DNA of 64,000 nucleotides, from NCBI GenBank assembly GCA_027924645.1, contig BSBN01000297.1, forward strand, positions 9,610,001 to 9,674,000, in the 5' to 3' direction. Made by a program: the position numbers and the translations under genes. Numbering within the stretch: position 1 is the stretch's first letter; each line of letters begins with the position of its first letter. The stretch comes from Cunninghamia lanceolata (taxonomy: Eukaryota > Streptophyta > Pinopsida > Cupressales > Cupressaceae). Positions 1 through 11,433 of this stretch are shown one piece after another. The notes under the pieces are model-generated. The model was not told where the DNA came from, made no database searches, and was given only the letters and a program-made list of their open reading frames with translations.

Positions 1-1600
1 TGAGTTTTGTGTTTCTCTTTTTGTGCTACTATTGTTTCTTTGTTGGTCCTTTTGTTTTTGCTGACTCTGTTGTTTAGCTATTTTTGTTAGTCTCATACTT
101 CATGGGCCTCTTCTCGTCTACTTGCTAACTACTTTTTGTAAAAGGGTTCAGACCCTTTCAAATATCCTCCAAAGAATCCTGAAATTTGTTTTATTTTGGA
201 TTAATACAGAAATAAATGAACTATGGTCTTATCAAAAATACCAAAATGATTCAAAATTTTGAAAATATGGACTTCATTAAAATTTATATATTTTATAGAC
301 ATGTTTTCTACCTTTGAGGTAGAAAACTTCTTCAACATCCATTCTCTTTGTCCTCAAATGTTAACGTCTCTTTCCAAAATATGCAAATATGCTTCTGGTG
401 CATATATTTTCTCATAAGTCTCTTTTGTAAAAGGCTCAAGTTATGAAATTGATTCCAAATTTGAAACTTGTTTCAAAACTCTTGGATTACATAGCATATC
501 CTCCACTATATTTGTGGTCCATTTACTATATTTCATTATCAAATGAAATTGTTGAAAAAACATCATCTATTTTGTGTTTGTAAATATTGAAAAGGTTTAT
601 AATTAACAACTTATTTTGTGTTTGTAAATGTTGAAAATGTAAGTCCTATATTTAAATATGTTTATGCAAAAGATTGCTTGAACATAAAGTAATATAATGT
701 AATATGTTTATTAAAAGTATATATGCATAGGTTGGTTTCTAAATGAAGCAATGTGTTTTATGAGATAATTGTAATAATCTTATTGTTGTAAACATATGAG
801 GGTATTGCATCTATATAAGCATGCCTCTTATGCATATATACACATATAATGAGCTGAGATAGATTAATCCATGTTAATAACAGGCTTAGGTGAATAGGTA
901 AAAGGAGACAGTGAGTGAATTTACAACATTGTTGAAGCTTTCATATTGTATAAATCTTGTGTTTGCTTTTAGTTGCACATATGTTTTAATTTGTTTACAG
1001 ATTTATAGTTTGTAGTTATAGAGAGAATCAACATTTGGTCTTTTGGATCATAGTACATTTTAGGTGAGACAATATTTTGAGGTAATTGCCTCTCTTAGAG
1101 ATTGGTAAGTTGGCATATAGGTTTCCAATGCTTGACTAATCAAACTAAATGCATAGAAGGTGAAAATCTTGTCAACATTTGATTTTGCTGGGATCCCATC
1201 AAGTTTTCTGCTATGTGAGTAGGTTTTGATTAGTCTAGAAATAATCTTAATTGGAGTGACAAGTTGTTGAATTATTGTTCTAGTTTCATGCATGCCATGC
1301 TAGAATAACACTTTGCAAAGAACATATTGCAAAATAAAAGGAGGGAGGTCAAATGGTTTTGTGATTAGTGTTGCTAAAGGATAGAGATTGAAGTGCATAG
1401 GCTAAAATAGGACCCAACGTATTTGTAGCCTTATCTGGCACTCTTGTGTTCAGCTTTAGTGGGTATGCTTGAAAGTTCCAATATTTAAATAATAAGATTG
1501 GTACATCAGTGTGGTTGAAAACTTGAAATATTCTCACTATTCAAGTTTTGTTGAAAGATCATAAGTGTAGGGATAAAGGATAACACCATGCACAAAACTC
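1..1600. other. AT-rich non-coding DNA
   Basis: No recognisable gene, RNA gene or element end was seen. Short open stretches on the minus strand (around 1060-1800) show no known domain. The right part may include the 3' boundary of the LTR that begins at 2452, but no clear CA end with a matching duplication was located. Confidence 0.5.
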
Positions 1601-2452
1601 CAAGATTGAAGGATGTGCAAGAGGTTGTGCTTTAGCTTTGAAGGGCTGAAAATCATGCAAGGAAAATAACATAATAGATAACAACAAATAGAAAAATACC
1701 TTCAGACCTTGCATTAATTCAATCTTCGTGATGGGACGGGATGGAGTGCACCCAAGCTCCATCGGTTTTGTCCTATTAATCATGCATTGTGGACTGCTCA
1801 CAAAACCAACATAACTTGGTCATAATGGAAGTGAAAGATAATAAAAATGATAAAATGATAAATGGAAAATGATAGGTATGCATTGGTTTGAAATTGAAAT
1901 GAGAGGTTCAATTTATAGATTGAGAGGGAATAAAATGGATGGCTAAGATTCAAAGGGTCCAGTATAAAATGGATGGATAGGATGAAGAATTAATTTTAGT
2001 GGTTATGATGCACATTCAACGAGGAAGACAAGTAGCTAAAATAAGAATGGGAGTGGGGAAAATGGGATTTTTTAATCAATTTCTAGAGAGGAAGTGCTTA
2101 TGATGCATAATTAATGAGGTTAAAATAAGGATGTGAGTGGGATAAATAATTTATTTAAATTATAAGAGACATGTGAGATTTATATAAATATTTAATTTAT
2201 TTAAATTGGATGATGGAGGAAAATGAGATTAAATAAATAAAATTTATTTAATTTAGTTTAAAGAGAAGATAAATGGATAAAAATGATTAGTTAATTAAAT
2301 ATAATTTATTTGACTAATTGGATGATGGAAGGGGTCATAGAGCAAGACGTGTCACAAGAGGACACAACGTGATGCAAGTTAACGTAAGGTGATGTTGAAA
2401 GTAATGTTGAAAGGTAATGTCATAAGACATGGTCAATTTTAGGTGTCTACAT
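1600..2452 (-). mobile_element. 3' LTR of an old Ty3/gypsy element (far end approximate)
   Basis: Read on the minus strand, an LTR starts at 2452 with TGTAGACACCTAAAATTGAC. This is almost the same start as the LTRs at 13559 and 29273. It is preceded by a purine-rich tract and followed by the ATTTAATTAAAT-rich stretch typical of those LTRs. A TATA-like element (TCTATAAATTGAACC) lies at about 1905-1921. The outer end is not resolved; about 1600 is inferred from the distance between TATA and the LTR end in the related LTRs. It belongs to the same element as the gag remnants at 5.0-6.17 and 11.44-12.09 kb. Confidence 0.7.
1905..1921 (-). promoter_or_regulatory. TATA-like core of the old gypsy LTR
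   Basis: The minus-strand sequence TCTATAAATTGAACCTC sits in the middle of the LTR. The same 17 bases occur at 40361-40377 in another gypsy LTR of the window, which supports a shared retroelement core promoter. Function is inferred from position and sequence only. Confidence 0.45.
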
Positions 2453-2480
2453 TTTTTCCGTCTTTGAGATGATGTTGCAA
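2453..2480 (-). other. Polypurine tract of the old gypsy element
   Basis: On the minus strand the bases just before the LTR start read CATCTCAAAGACGGAAAAAA. The Tat-like element in this window has a very similar tract (TCTCAAAGAGGGGCAAAA) before its 3' LTR at 29273. This fixes the orientation: the 2452 LTR is the 3' LTR and the element is transcribed leftward. Confidence 0.65.
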
Positions 2481-4977
2481 CGAAGAGAAGTGACATCATT
2501 TCAAAGAAGAAAATGTATGGATGAAGGAAAAGGTTGCCCCAACCACTTGAAAGGGTGACAAGGAGGAATGATGTAATGGTTTTTTTCAAATGGATTAAAG
2601 GGGTTGGATAAGGAAATGAATACAAGAGAGGATGGATAAGGTTAAAGGTTAGGAATGGATTGTTAATGTGAAAGAGATAGGTGAAATAGATAGTGGATAA
2701 AGATAGGTTGAGAGGTGAAGAATGCTCTAGAATAGGATTTTGAAATGGATAAGTTATAATCAAAATGAATATAGTGGATAAAGAGGGTATAGTTATGCTG
2801 GTATAGTCTATAGAGCAGCACTAATTTGATATAGCAAGAGGATATTATGCACCAAGATATAAGGGACTAAGGTGGATTTGTATCCTTTGCATGGATGTGC
2901 CTAGTGTAATACAACCTTGTCTAGACACAAGATATGAATATTAGCTAGAGTAAGAAGAACTTGATATAAATACAAGATAAAATGATAACACACACAAGCA
3001 AGCAAGCATGCACAAATGATTCAAAAACAAATAAGGTAATTGCCCCTGTCAAGCTGTAAATTGATGATTGATTGATTGATTGGATCAAGATAGTGTTGTC
3101 ATTGTGGGGAATGTATATCCTTAGATCAACACAAGGATGCGGGAATGATATATCCCATTGATGATGAAAATGATTTATTGGGTTGACAGCAAGATTGGAA
3201 CAAAACCAAGGATGCAATTAGATGATTTGGGTAGATTACTTTGATTAGACTGGTATGGATTAAGGATGGCCTACATTTACATTTTTTGGATATTTGATTT
3301 ATTTGTATTTTTGGGATATGTTGTAATTTTTTGGAATATTTGATGTTTATGTGTTTTTGGAAATATTATGGGATGACATTGGATTGCAGTTTGGATAGCC
3401 TAGACGCTAGATACCAATGACAAGGGAAAATCAAGTCAAGGTTGAAAGAAGGATTGGATAGACGGATAAGAGGATTATCGATGGAAGATAGGAAGGACAA
3501 AGGATACATAATGGATGGAGGAGGGGGTTTAAGATGTGATATCCAAGGACTAGGTCACATAGGAATAACATTCCCCACTCTAGGTAGTACTAGAGACTTA
3601 GGATTTTACATGACAAAGCCTATGGCGACAGGATTAGTTGGGAAAAGACTGGATATATCAAGAGATGTCCAAAGCATTTTTCAACATTTTCCCCCCATGT
3701 CTTTATCAAGATCAAAAGAAGGAATAGATTCAATGGGATAGGTATGTGGGAATAATGGATAAAGATTGATAAGATAGGAGGAAAAATGGTAGGATGGGAA
3801 AGATGAGAGAACATGCTCCAAGTGTAAGACACATAGATAAGGAATCTACACATGATGCATGTTTTCCAAGTTTTCATCATGGTACTTATCCAAGGTGCCA
3901 TCAAGGTGGTTTTCACCATTGGATTAAGGGATTTCTCTTTACTATTTTAATTTTTCTTTCTTTCTTTCTTTTTCTCTTTTTTTTGATATTTTTGATTTGT
4001 TGAATTTTTGGATGGATAGGGGAATATGGATAGGAGAAATTTGAAAGAGGATGGGGACTCAAGTGTCTAGTTCCATGAAAGGTGATATTATAGAGGGATG
4101 TCGCACATAGATCATGTCAAGTGCCATTTTGCACATGGATGTTGGTAGAGGATTGCAAGAGAGGGAGATGGAGTAGGTAGATAGTGGATTTATGTATGGA
4201 TGGGTAGTGGATTATGATGTGGATTATGTATGGATGGATTATGCAAAAGCATGGACCATAGGGATATAATTCCAGAAATATGTGGAATACTAGATAAGAG
4301 ATGGGGAGATGGAGGCATGTGGGAATTCCATGGGAATCAAGACCAATGTTTGCACACACCGAATTGGTTTTTGAAGCTTTTGATTGGAAGGGGAGTTGGG
4401 AGTAATGGAAATGTTTTCTTAAGGGATGGTCGATTTAGTAATTTTGGGACCCAAATGGTATTAGGAATCGTAGGATTTTGTGATAGGGAATGAGATTTTT
4501 GGGATTGTTGGATTGGATGCTCCATTTGGATTAAGTGTTTTTTTTGGGGACACACACCATATTTATTTTTTCTTTTGATTTTTGAGGTGTGGGATTTTTG
4601 TTGGATGTTAGAGATTGATGCCTTGTGGCATGATCATTCTTAGGCTTTAATTGAGTTTCTTCTTTATATGGGGAGGCATTCAAATTTCTATGCATTCATG
4701 TTTGGTTGATGTATGCATTCATTGATCATGATTAGGAAGTTTAGGGAATTTAGGGGAGCGGGATGTGTGGATAAAGGGATTAGTGGACTTGTGGATAAAG
4801 GGATGAGGGGATTTAAGGATGGGAATATTAGGGGTTGGAAGGAGTGGAGGTAAAGTAGATGGAAGAATGTGTATGGGCACATGCTTTTTGGAATTGTAGG
4901 ATGATGGCAGAGGGATGATAACACATGTTTTTGAGGTGCGATGGGATGCATGAGGTTTGGGATGGAAAGAAGTAGAT
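2481..4977 (-). mobile_element. Internal 3' region of the old gypsy element, non-coding
   Basis: This block lies between the G-patch remnant at about 5.1 kb and the polypurine tract. The plus strand is strongly biased to G and A, with endless variants of GGATGGATAAG; the minus strand therefore reads as Pro/His/Ile/Leu-rich open stretches with no known domain. No reverse transcriptase, RNase H or integrase motif was found, so the element either lost its pol genes or never had them. Confidence 0.5.
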
Positions 4978-5300
4978 TTAGAAGGAATGAAGGTGGTACC
5001 AACATCTTGATTTTTTTCCTTGGGGTATATAGCCAAGGCCATACGATCGTGGAGGAACTTTGACATGGATGGGCTCCAAAATACCTTGTACATGAAGGCC
5101 TAATCCTTTTCCATGATCATTCATGTTTTGGAGCATGTAATGTGCGATGGGATGTTTATTGTTTAGGACACAAGACACAAGTCCATTATTAGATGGGGAA
5201 GATGGGGTGGTGGATAGAGGTTGTTCCTCTTGTACAAGAGTGTCACCACAGATGAAGGTGTTGGGTCCAAGAGGATAGGATGATGGATTTGGAATGGGAT
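4978..5300 (-). pseudogene. G-patch-like remnant of the old gypsy polyprotein
   Basis: The minus-strand frame ending at 4978 contains GKGLGLHVQGILEPI and, 11 residues later, GLGYIP. This glycine-rich G-patch-like pattern follows the protease in Tat-type gypsy polyproteins, and the intact-order element of this window has GLGYGQ at about 20.11 kb. The frame remains open upstream to about 5330 and ends at a stop at 4978. A protease active site (DTG/DGG) was looked for between here and the gag remnant and not found, so the protease part may be deleted or decayed. Confidence 0.5.
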
Positions 5301-5772
5301 CAATAGAGGATGGTGAAGGACCATGAGGATCTTGATCAACATTATGCTTAGTAAGAAGTTGATTTTCTATATTTCCTAGGGACCAAGTGTCTCATCAAGA
5401 GAAGTGGATGTTGTTGGATTTGATGGATAGGATTAGTTGGAGGATGGATAAGACTAGTGTTTGTGGGATTATGTATGGGTGGAGTGATAATCTCTTGATC
5501 AAGGATAGGATCTTAGTCATAGATAATATCTTGATCATAGAAAAGATATAGGTTATGGACAGGTTGATAATATGATGGAATGAAATCAGAGATGGGATTA
5601 GATAGGATGTTTAGATCTTGATTACGTTGATGGGTTGGTGTTTCTAAATACTTTAGGCTAAGCTCATGACATAGTTCTTAGTTTGCTTGAATGGGAGTGG
5701 GAGAATCTTGGATAGGCTTGATAGGCTCTAGATGATCAACAACATGGCTAGATTGTAGAGCTTGACTTGAAC

Positions 5773-6169
5773 TCATGGTAAGGGGATATTAAGAGGCTTG
5801 ATGAGTTGTGGACTATAATATGGGTTTGGAGGAATAGGCATATTGCTTGAAGTTTCTTGGATAAGTTCAAGGATAGGAATATTATTACATAGTGGTGGTT
5901 GATTCTTTGCTAATAGCCATTGAATCACATCCTTCATAAGTGTATGGGTAGATGGACAATATAATGGGTGGAAAATAATGGTGGATGTTGTAAGATTAGG
6001 TTTGGGATTGGGTGAATGGATAATAGGAGGGGATGGATTAGGATTTGCATTGTGGTTAGGTGGATGGATAAGAGAAGGGGATGGATTTTTGGATAAGAGG
6101 TCTTTATGTGTGGATGTCCTAGGCTTATGATTCAGATTTAGTGGATGGACAATAGGGGTGGATTTAGTG
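5773..6169 (-). pseudogene. Gag remnant of the old gypsy element, part downstream of the insertion
   Basis: A minus-strand frame rich in Pro, Asn, His and Ser continues the gag reading frame seen at 11.44-12.09 kb. The gag-only element at 6170-11433 splits the two pieces. If the insert and one copy of the 5 bp duplication are left out, the reading frame stays open through the junction. Downstream of 5773 in this direction the frame soon meets stops. The product would have been the spacer region after the gag zinc knuckle; no catalytic domain is visible. Confidence 0.6.
6165..6169. repeat. Target site duplication TAGTG, left copy
   Basis: TAGTG directly precedes the LTR start at 6170. The same five bases directly follow the other LTR end at 11433 (11434-11438). 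A perfect 5 bp duplication is expected of LTR retrotransposon integration and fixes the element limits. Confidence 0.9.
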
Positions 6170-7661
6170 TGATGCAGAGGCATCCACACTAAAACCTTGA
6201 CATACAGCATGTATGTCTACAACCCATCATCATCATATTTTCTGTTAACATTGTCAGCATCATCATATTTTCTCTTGCCGACCGATATCCTCCTGCAGAC
6301 AAACCTTCGACCTTTCGCCTGTCAGCAGCGTCATCATATCCGGCTATCGGCAGCATCATCATATTCGGCAAGCACAATCATCCTCCTAACGATCATTGTT
6401 CATCTTACTGCCAACCTCTATCTGCAGCCTCATGATGTTCGACATCATCTTTATCAGCAGGATATAAAATATCCGGTTCCTCCCATATATCCTGATGACG
6501 ACAACTTCAAGCACCTTTCCTTTGATGCTTACGTCACCCCGATATCCGACCTACTTAAACAAGCAGCATCAGGATATGACTTATCTGGTCATATTGAAAC
6601 ATCTTGATGACGAATATTCTGCCGAATATCCTCCTCCTGATCCACTTAACTTCTCAATGCCTTATGCCGATACCAAAACACTTATGGTCAGCAGGATAAA
6701 CCTTTATCGGGTGATATTTCGGAATGTCCTGATGACGATTATCCTGATGACGATGACGTCATATGCAGTTCCTTCAATATCCTGCTGTCGGCCAAACTTA
6801 ACATTATCGGCCTGTGATGATTTTATCAACCCGATCGACTAACTTATGCCGATATACTCTTCCTCGGCAACACCTTGTGATGATCACCCCGAAATGCATT
6901 CACCTTATGCAAACAACTATATCATGCTCACCTCCATCTACTCAGATGACGCCTGAAGTAACTGCAGGATATACACAGAAATATCCTGATGATGCCGTTG
7001 TGATGAATTTCTAACCTTAGCGAATTTCGATCCGCCGAACCTCCTGAGGTGACCCGATTTGCTTCCTGGACAACTTTCCAGACTCGAACTACCAGCACGA
7101 CCTAGCACATACCCATGCTAGGGTTCTCAACACATCTCGACCATGATCCTACAAACATACATGTGAACAAACAGAAAATGCAAACTAAATCCTAAACTAT
7201 TGTACATAGCCATTCCACTGATTCGACGAATCAACTGGTGGAATGGATCAGTGAATCCATGCAACCACTAGAACAATGGAATTCAAAACAGAGAATGGAC
7301 ACAAACATGATCTCTTTATTGATTTCAAAAGATGCAAATACAATATTCTGTCTCTCTCCCTATCTCACTCTCTGCAATGTCTGATCGATGATCTGCAATA
7401 CTACCTAAAACCAACCGATCCTAATGCATAAATAGGATCTCCTGCGAGTACTACCGACCTAACTCCAAGCAGCTGGGAGCTTCCAACCGGACATACAGCA
7501 TAACAGCTGTCCTAACAACCTAGCTAAAAATAGTAAAGTCTGGTCAACATGACCTTATTACATGCATTGGTCTTACAAGACCTTCTTGGAAACATCAACA
7601 AGACCTAAAACAAACTAACTGCCTCATGGAGGCCAGCTGTCAGGTAGGTGCTCCTGTACCA
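6170..7661 (-). repeat. 3' LTR of the gag-only element
   Basis: Begins TGATGCAGAGG and ends TGTACCA on the plus strand. It matches 9900-11433 throughout. The 42 bp length difference is fully explained by three indels: 2 bp near 6232, 24 bp near 6606 and 16 bp near 7270. On the minus strand a polyadenylation-like CAATAAAGAG lies at about 7313-7322 and a weak TATA-like CTATTTATG at about 7426-7434. Most of the LTR would therefore be U5. Short plus-strand open stretches inside it are incidental. Confidence 0.9.
6754..6761. promoter_or_regulatory. TGACGTCA palindrome in the LTR
   Basis: A perfect TGACGTCA (bZIP/TGA-factor type) site lies within a run of TCCTGATGA repeats. It is conserved in the other LTR at 10510-10517. 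Binding is inferred from the motif alone. Confidence 0.4.
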
Positions 7662-7680
7662 TACTCCCCAACAGAAAAGA
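7662..7680 (-). other. Polypurine tract of the gag-only element
   Basis: On the minus strand TTTTCTGTTGGGGAGTA directly precedes the 3' LTR start TGGTACAGGAGC. A purine run next to the LTR is the expected plus-strand priming site and agrees with the PBS in giving minus-strand polarity. Confidence 0.7.
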
Positions 7681-7785
7681 ACTCATGTCCCATGAGTTAG
7701 GATGTGGAAGTCCTCCACCTTTACACTTTGTCATGTTAGTGTTCTGACCTATTCTAGCTTTATCCTCTGCTGTCTCTTGGCTGCT

Positions 7786-9807
7786 CTAAGATTTCTGAAC
7801 TGTAACTTGCTGTCTTGCAAGTAAACCCTCAGGCCTGGCAATGTAGGCCCTTCTCACACATACCTTGTGTTTGTCAGGTTGTCTTACCAGAACCTCTGTC
7901 TGAATACCTACCTCTTGAACTTCTGAAATGTTCAATCCTATCTTCCTTTCAACTCTTATAGGACAAACAATAGTCCCAACTATGACAACATCCTTGTCAC
8001 CCCTCACAACTGGTGGTTGTTTGTAAACCTGTTTCTGAACCTGCTGCTGACCTCTGTCAGTCAAAACTGAAACTGTCTTCAAACTGTTGTCCTTAACAAC
8101 TCCTTTCCCTGCAGTGTCCTCAACTGCCTGTATGCCTGCTGCTATAGGCATATGTACAAATTCCTTCTTTCCCACTAAAATGATTTTGGCTGCCTCCTGT
8201 GCTGCAACATCTTCCTGCAATGGCATCAACATAATAGTTTTCCCATCTTTCTTGATGGTGTAGGTATTAGCATACCCATCATACAGTACCCTCCTATCAA
8301 ATTGCCATGGCCTACCCAACAGTAGGTGACAACATTCCATGGGCAAAATGTCACACAAAACTCTATCATGATATGCTCCAATCTAAAAATCAACATATGC
8401 CTGTTCATATACAAAAAGTGATTGACTATCACTCACCCAAGATGCCTTGTAAGGGTGATGGTGTGGAATCCTTTCCAAATTTAGTTTATCCACCATTTCC
8501 TGAGAGACCATGTTGTCTGTTGAACCAGTATCAATGACAACCTTAAATACTTTACCTTTGCTCTTGCATGTGGTCTTGAAAAGAGCTCTTCTTTGCATCA
8601 TATCTTTTGATGTATGCAAACTAGTTCTCCTTAGCATCAATGCTTCTCCCTCCTCAGGATACCCATAATTGTCAGGAACTCTATCTTGATAAGTGTTTAA
8701 ACTTTGCACACTTTGCTCTACTTTCTCTTCTTGCACAAGTTGTACTCTCTTGTCATTCGTTCTATCATCTCTGGATGATGAATCCTTGTTTTCTGGACAT
8801 TTGAAAAATGGATGACCAAACTCACCACAGGTGTAATACTTTCCTGAAAATGTAGTAGAACCTCTACCACCTCCAAATCTACCTTTATTACCTTTCCATC
8901 CACCTCTGAAATCAGACTGTCCCTGTCCTTTACCAGTGTCTTCTTGACCCTCATTGGTTTGCCTTGTTGTAGGGGCTGATCCTCTTCCCCTCATATTGTT
9001 TCCTCTTCCTCTCATGGACTTATCTTGTCTTCTATTCACCTTTTCTTCAATCTTGATTGCCATTTGATAACAATCTTCCACATTCTTAGGGTTAGCTAAA
9101 ACTAACTCATCCTGTATGTTCAATCTTAAGCCAGCCAAGTACCTAGCCACCTTTTCTACCTCATTCTCATGATGACCAGATCTCATACTCAATTTATAAA
9201 ACTCCTCAGTATATGCCTTCACATCCATTTCCTTCTGCCTTAAAAATTGCAGCTTCTTAAACATCTGAATTTCATAATCCTTGGGCAAGAATTTACCTTT
9301 GATCCTTGCTACCATTTTATCCCATGAAGTGATCTTTGACTTTCCTTGTTTCCTTCTCTCGGATTGTACATAATCCCACCATACCAAAGCATGACCTCCT
9401 AACTTGGTCTTTGCAATCTTTACCTTCTGATCCTCAGCAACATCTTCACATTCAAAGTGATTATCAAGTGCAGCAATCCAATCCAGTAACTCATCTTCAT
9501 TCAAACTTCCATTATACTTGGAAACATCAACCTTTACCTTAGGTTTATCACTCTGTACTACCTTTAACAGTTTTGCAAATCTCTGGTCTTCAGTATCCAG
9601 ACCTTCAGCTACCTCTTCATACTCTTCAACAGCATCTTCATCTTCTTCTGACTCACTATCTTCCACTTCCCTCTTTTTGTTCTTTTCTAGGGCTACAAGC
9701 CTGGCTTGAAGTGCTTCAGCAAGCTCCTTCATCTTCCTCATCTCTCTGGCATGTTTTTCCTTCATCTCCTGCAACTCCCTTGCAGTACCATTACCTTTCG
9801 GAGGCAT
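7786..9807 (-). CDS. Gag-protease polyprotein with one in-frame stop
   Basis: From the ATG at 9807 (MPPKGNG) the frame runs 474 codons to a TAG at 8383-8385, then continues in the same frame to 7786, 673 codons in all. It would make the capsid and protease of a Ty3/gypsy element. Order: Lys/Glu coiled-coil-like start (residues ~10-45); retrotransposon gag core (~95-235, with ALVWWDYV); RG-rich RNA-binding stretch; zinc knuckle with its first Cys replaced by Tyr (YTCGEFGHPFFKC, ~325); aspartic protease DTGSTDNMVS (~430). After the TAG comes the second half of the protease (HLLLGRPWQFD, DGYANTYT) and about 140 residues of spacer. The frame ends where RT would begin. The TAG could be a decay mutation or a readthrough site; a C-to-T change in CAG is the simplest reading. 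Confidence 0.88.
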
Positions 9808-9884
9808 TTTGTCAACCTCTCACTCTTCTACCTCTGTCTTTTCAGTGACAGAATCAACACACAATAGCCCAGACCTTTTGCTGA

Positions 9885-9896
9885 GCTCTGATACCA
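9885..9896 (-). other. Primer binding site, initiator-Met type
   Basis: Minus strand TGGTATCAGAGC, three bases inside the 5' LTR end at 9900, is the standard plant initiator methionine tRNA binding site. It proves that 9900-11433 is the 5' LTR. Confidence 0.9.
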
Positions 9897-9899
9897 CTA

Positions 9900-11433
9900 T
9901 GATGCAGAGGCATCCACACTAAAACCTTGACATACAGCATGTATGTCTACAACCCATCACATCATCATATTTTCTGTTAACATTGTGAGCATCATCATAT
10001 TTTCTCTTGCCGACTGATATCCTCCTGCAGACAAACCTTCGACCTTTCGCCTGTCAGCAGCATCATCATATCCGGCTATCGGCAACATCATCATATTCGG
10101 CAAGCACAATCATCCTCCTGACGATCACTGTTCATCTTACCGCCAACCTCTATCTGCAGCCTCATGATGTTCGACATCATCTTTATCAGCAGGATATAAA
10201 ATATCTGGTTCCTCCCATATATCCTGATGACGACAACTTCAAGCACCTTTCCTTCGATGCTTACGTCACCCCGATATCCGACCTACTTAAACAAGCAGCA
10301 TCAGGATATGACTTATCTGGTCATATTGAAACATCCTGATGATGATACTCAACTTTATACTGATGACGAATATTCTGCCGAATATCCTCCTCTCGATCCA
10401 CTTAACTTCTCAATGCCTTATGCCGATACCAAAACACTTATGGTCAGCAGGATAAACCTTTATCGGGTGATATTTCAGAATGTCCTAATGACGATTATCC
10501 TGATGATGATGACGTCATATGCAGTTCCTTCAATATCCTGCTGTCGGCCCAACTTAACATTATCGGCCCGCGATGATTTTATCAACCTGATCGACTAACT
10601 TATGCCGATATACTCTTCCTCGGCAACACCTTGTGATGATCACCCCGAAATGCATTCACCTTATGCAAACAACTGTATCATGCTCACCTCCATCTACTCA
10701 GATGACGCCTGAAGTAACTGCAGGATATACACAGAAATATCCTGATGATGCCGTTGTGATGAATTTCTAACCTTAGCGAATTTTGATCCACCGAACCTCC
10801 TGAGGTGACCCGATCTGCTTCCTGGACAACTTTCCAGACTCGAACTACCAGCACGACCTAGCACATACCCATGCTAGGGTTCTCAACACATCTCGACCAT
10901 GATCCTACAAACATACATGTGAACAAACAGAAAATGCAAACTAAATCCTAAACTATTATACATAGCCATTCCACCGATTCAACGAATCAACCGATGGAAT
11001 GGATCAGCGAATCCATGCAACCACCAGAACAACAACTCGCTTACACAATGGAATTCAAAATAGAGAATGGACACAAACAGGATCTCTTTATTGATTTCAA
11101 AAGATGCAAATACAATATTCTGTCTCTCTCCCTGTCTCACTCTCTGCAATGTCTGATCGATGATCTGCAATACTACCTAAAACCAACCGATCCTAATGCA
11201 TAAATAGGATCTCCTGCGAGTACTACCGACCTAACTCCAAGTGGCTGGGAGCTTCCAACCGGACATACAGCATAACAACTGTCCTAACAACCTAGCTAAA
11301 AATAGTAAAGTCTGGTCAACATGACCTTATTACATGCATTGGTCTTACAAGACCTTCTTGGAAACATCAACAAGACCTAAAACAAACTAACTGCCTCATG
11401 GAGGCCAGTTGTCAGGTAGGTGCTCCTGCACCA
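9900..11433 (-). repeat. 5' LTR of the gag-only element
   Basis: It is 1534 bp and the counterpart of 6170-7661, with the same TGATGCAGAGG end and a CACCA end on the plus strand. It keeps the TGACGTCA site (10510-10517), the TCCTGATGA repeats and the minus-strand CAATAAAGAG signal near 11085-11094. It is followed by the TAGTG duplication at 11434-11438. Confidence 0.9.

Larger units (their letters stand above)
6170..11433 (-). mobile_element. Gag-protease-only LTR retrotransposon (TR-GAG-like), complete
   Basis: Two direct repeats of 1492 and 1534 bp flank a 2.24 kb interior and the whole is bounded by TAGTG duplications. On the minus strand the order is 5' LTR (9900-11433), initiator-Met PBS (9885-9896), one gag-PR frame, a purine tract and the 3' LTR (6170-7661). 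Reverse transcriptase, RNase H and integrase are absent, and the interior is too short for them. Elements of this form are known in plants as TR-GAG: they keep gag and depend on a partner for the enzymes. The few differences between the two LTRs suggest it is young compared with the gag it interrupts. Confidence 0.9.

Noticed and set aside
2335..2763. 142-codon minus-strand open frame
   Set aside because: It runs across the polypurine tract and LTR start of the old gypsy element and has no domain.
6197..7014. Plus-strand open frames inside the LTR (also 10007-10598)
   Set aside because: They lie in both LTRs of a minus-strand element, are antisense to it, differ in length between copies through indels and show no domain.
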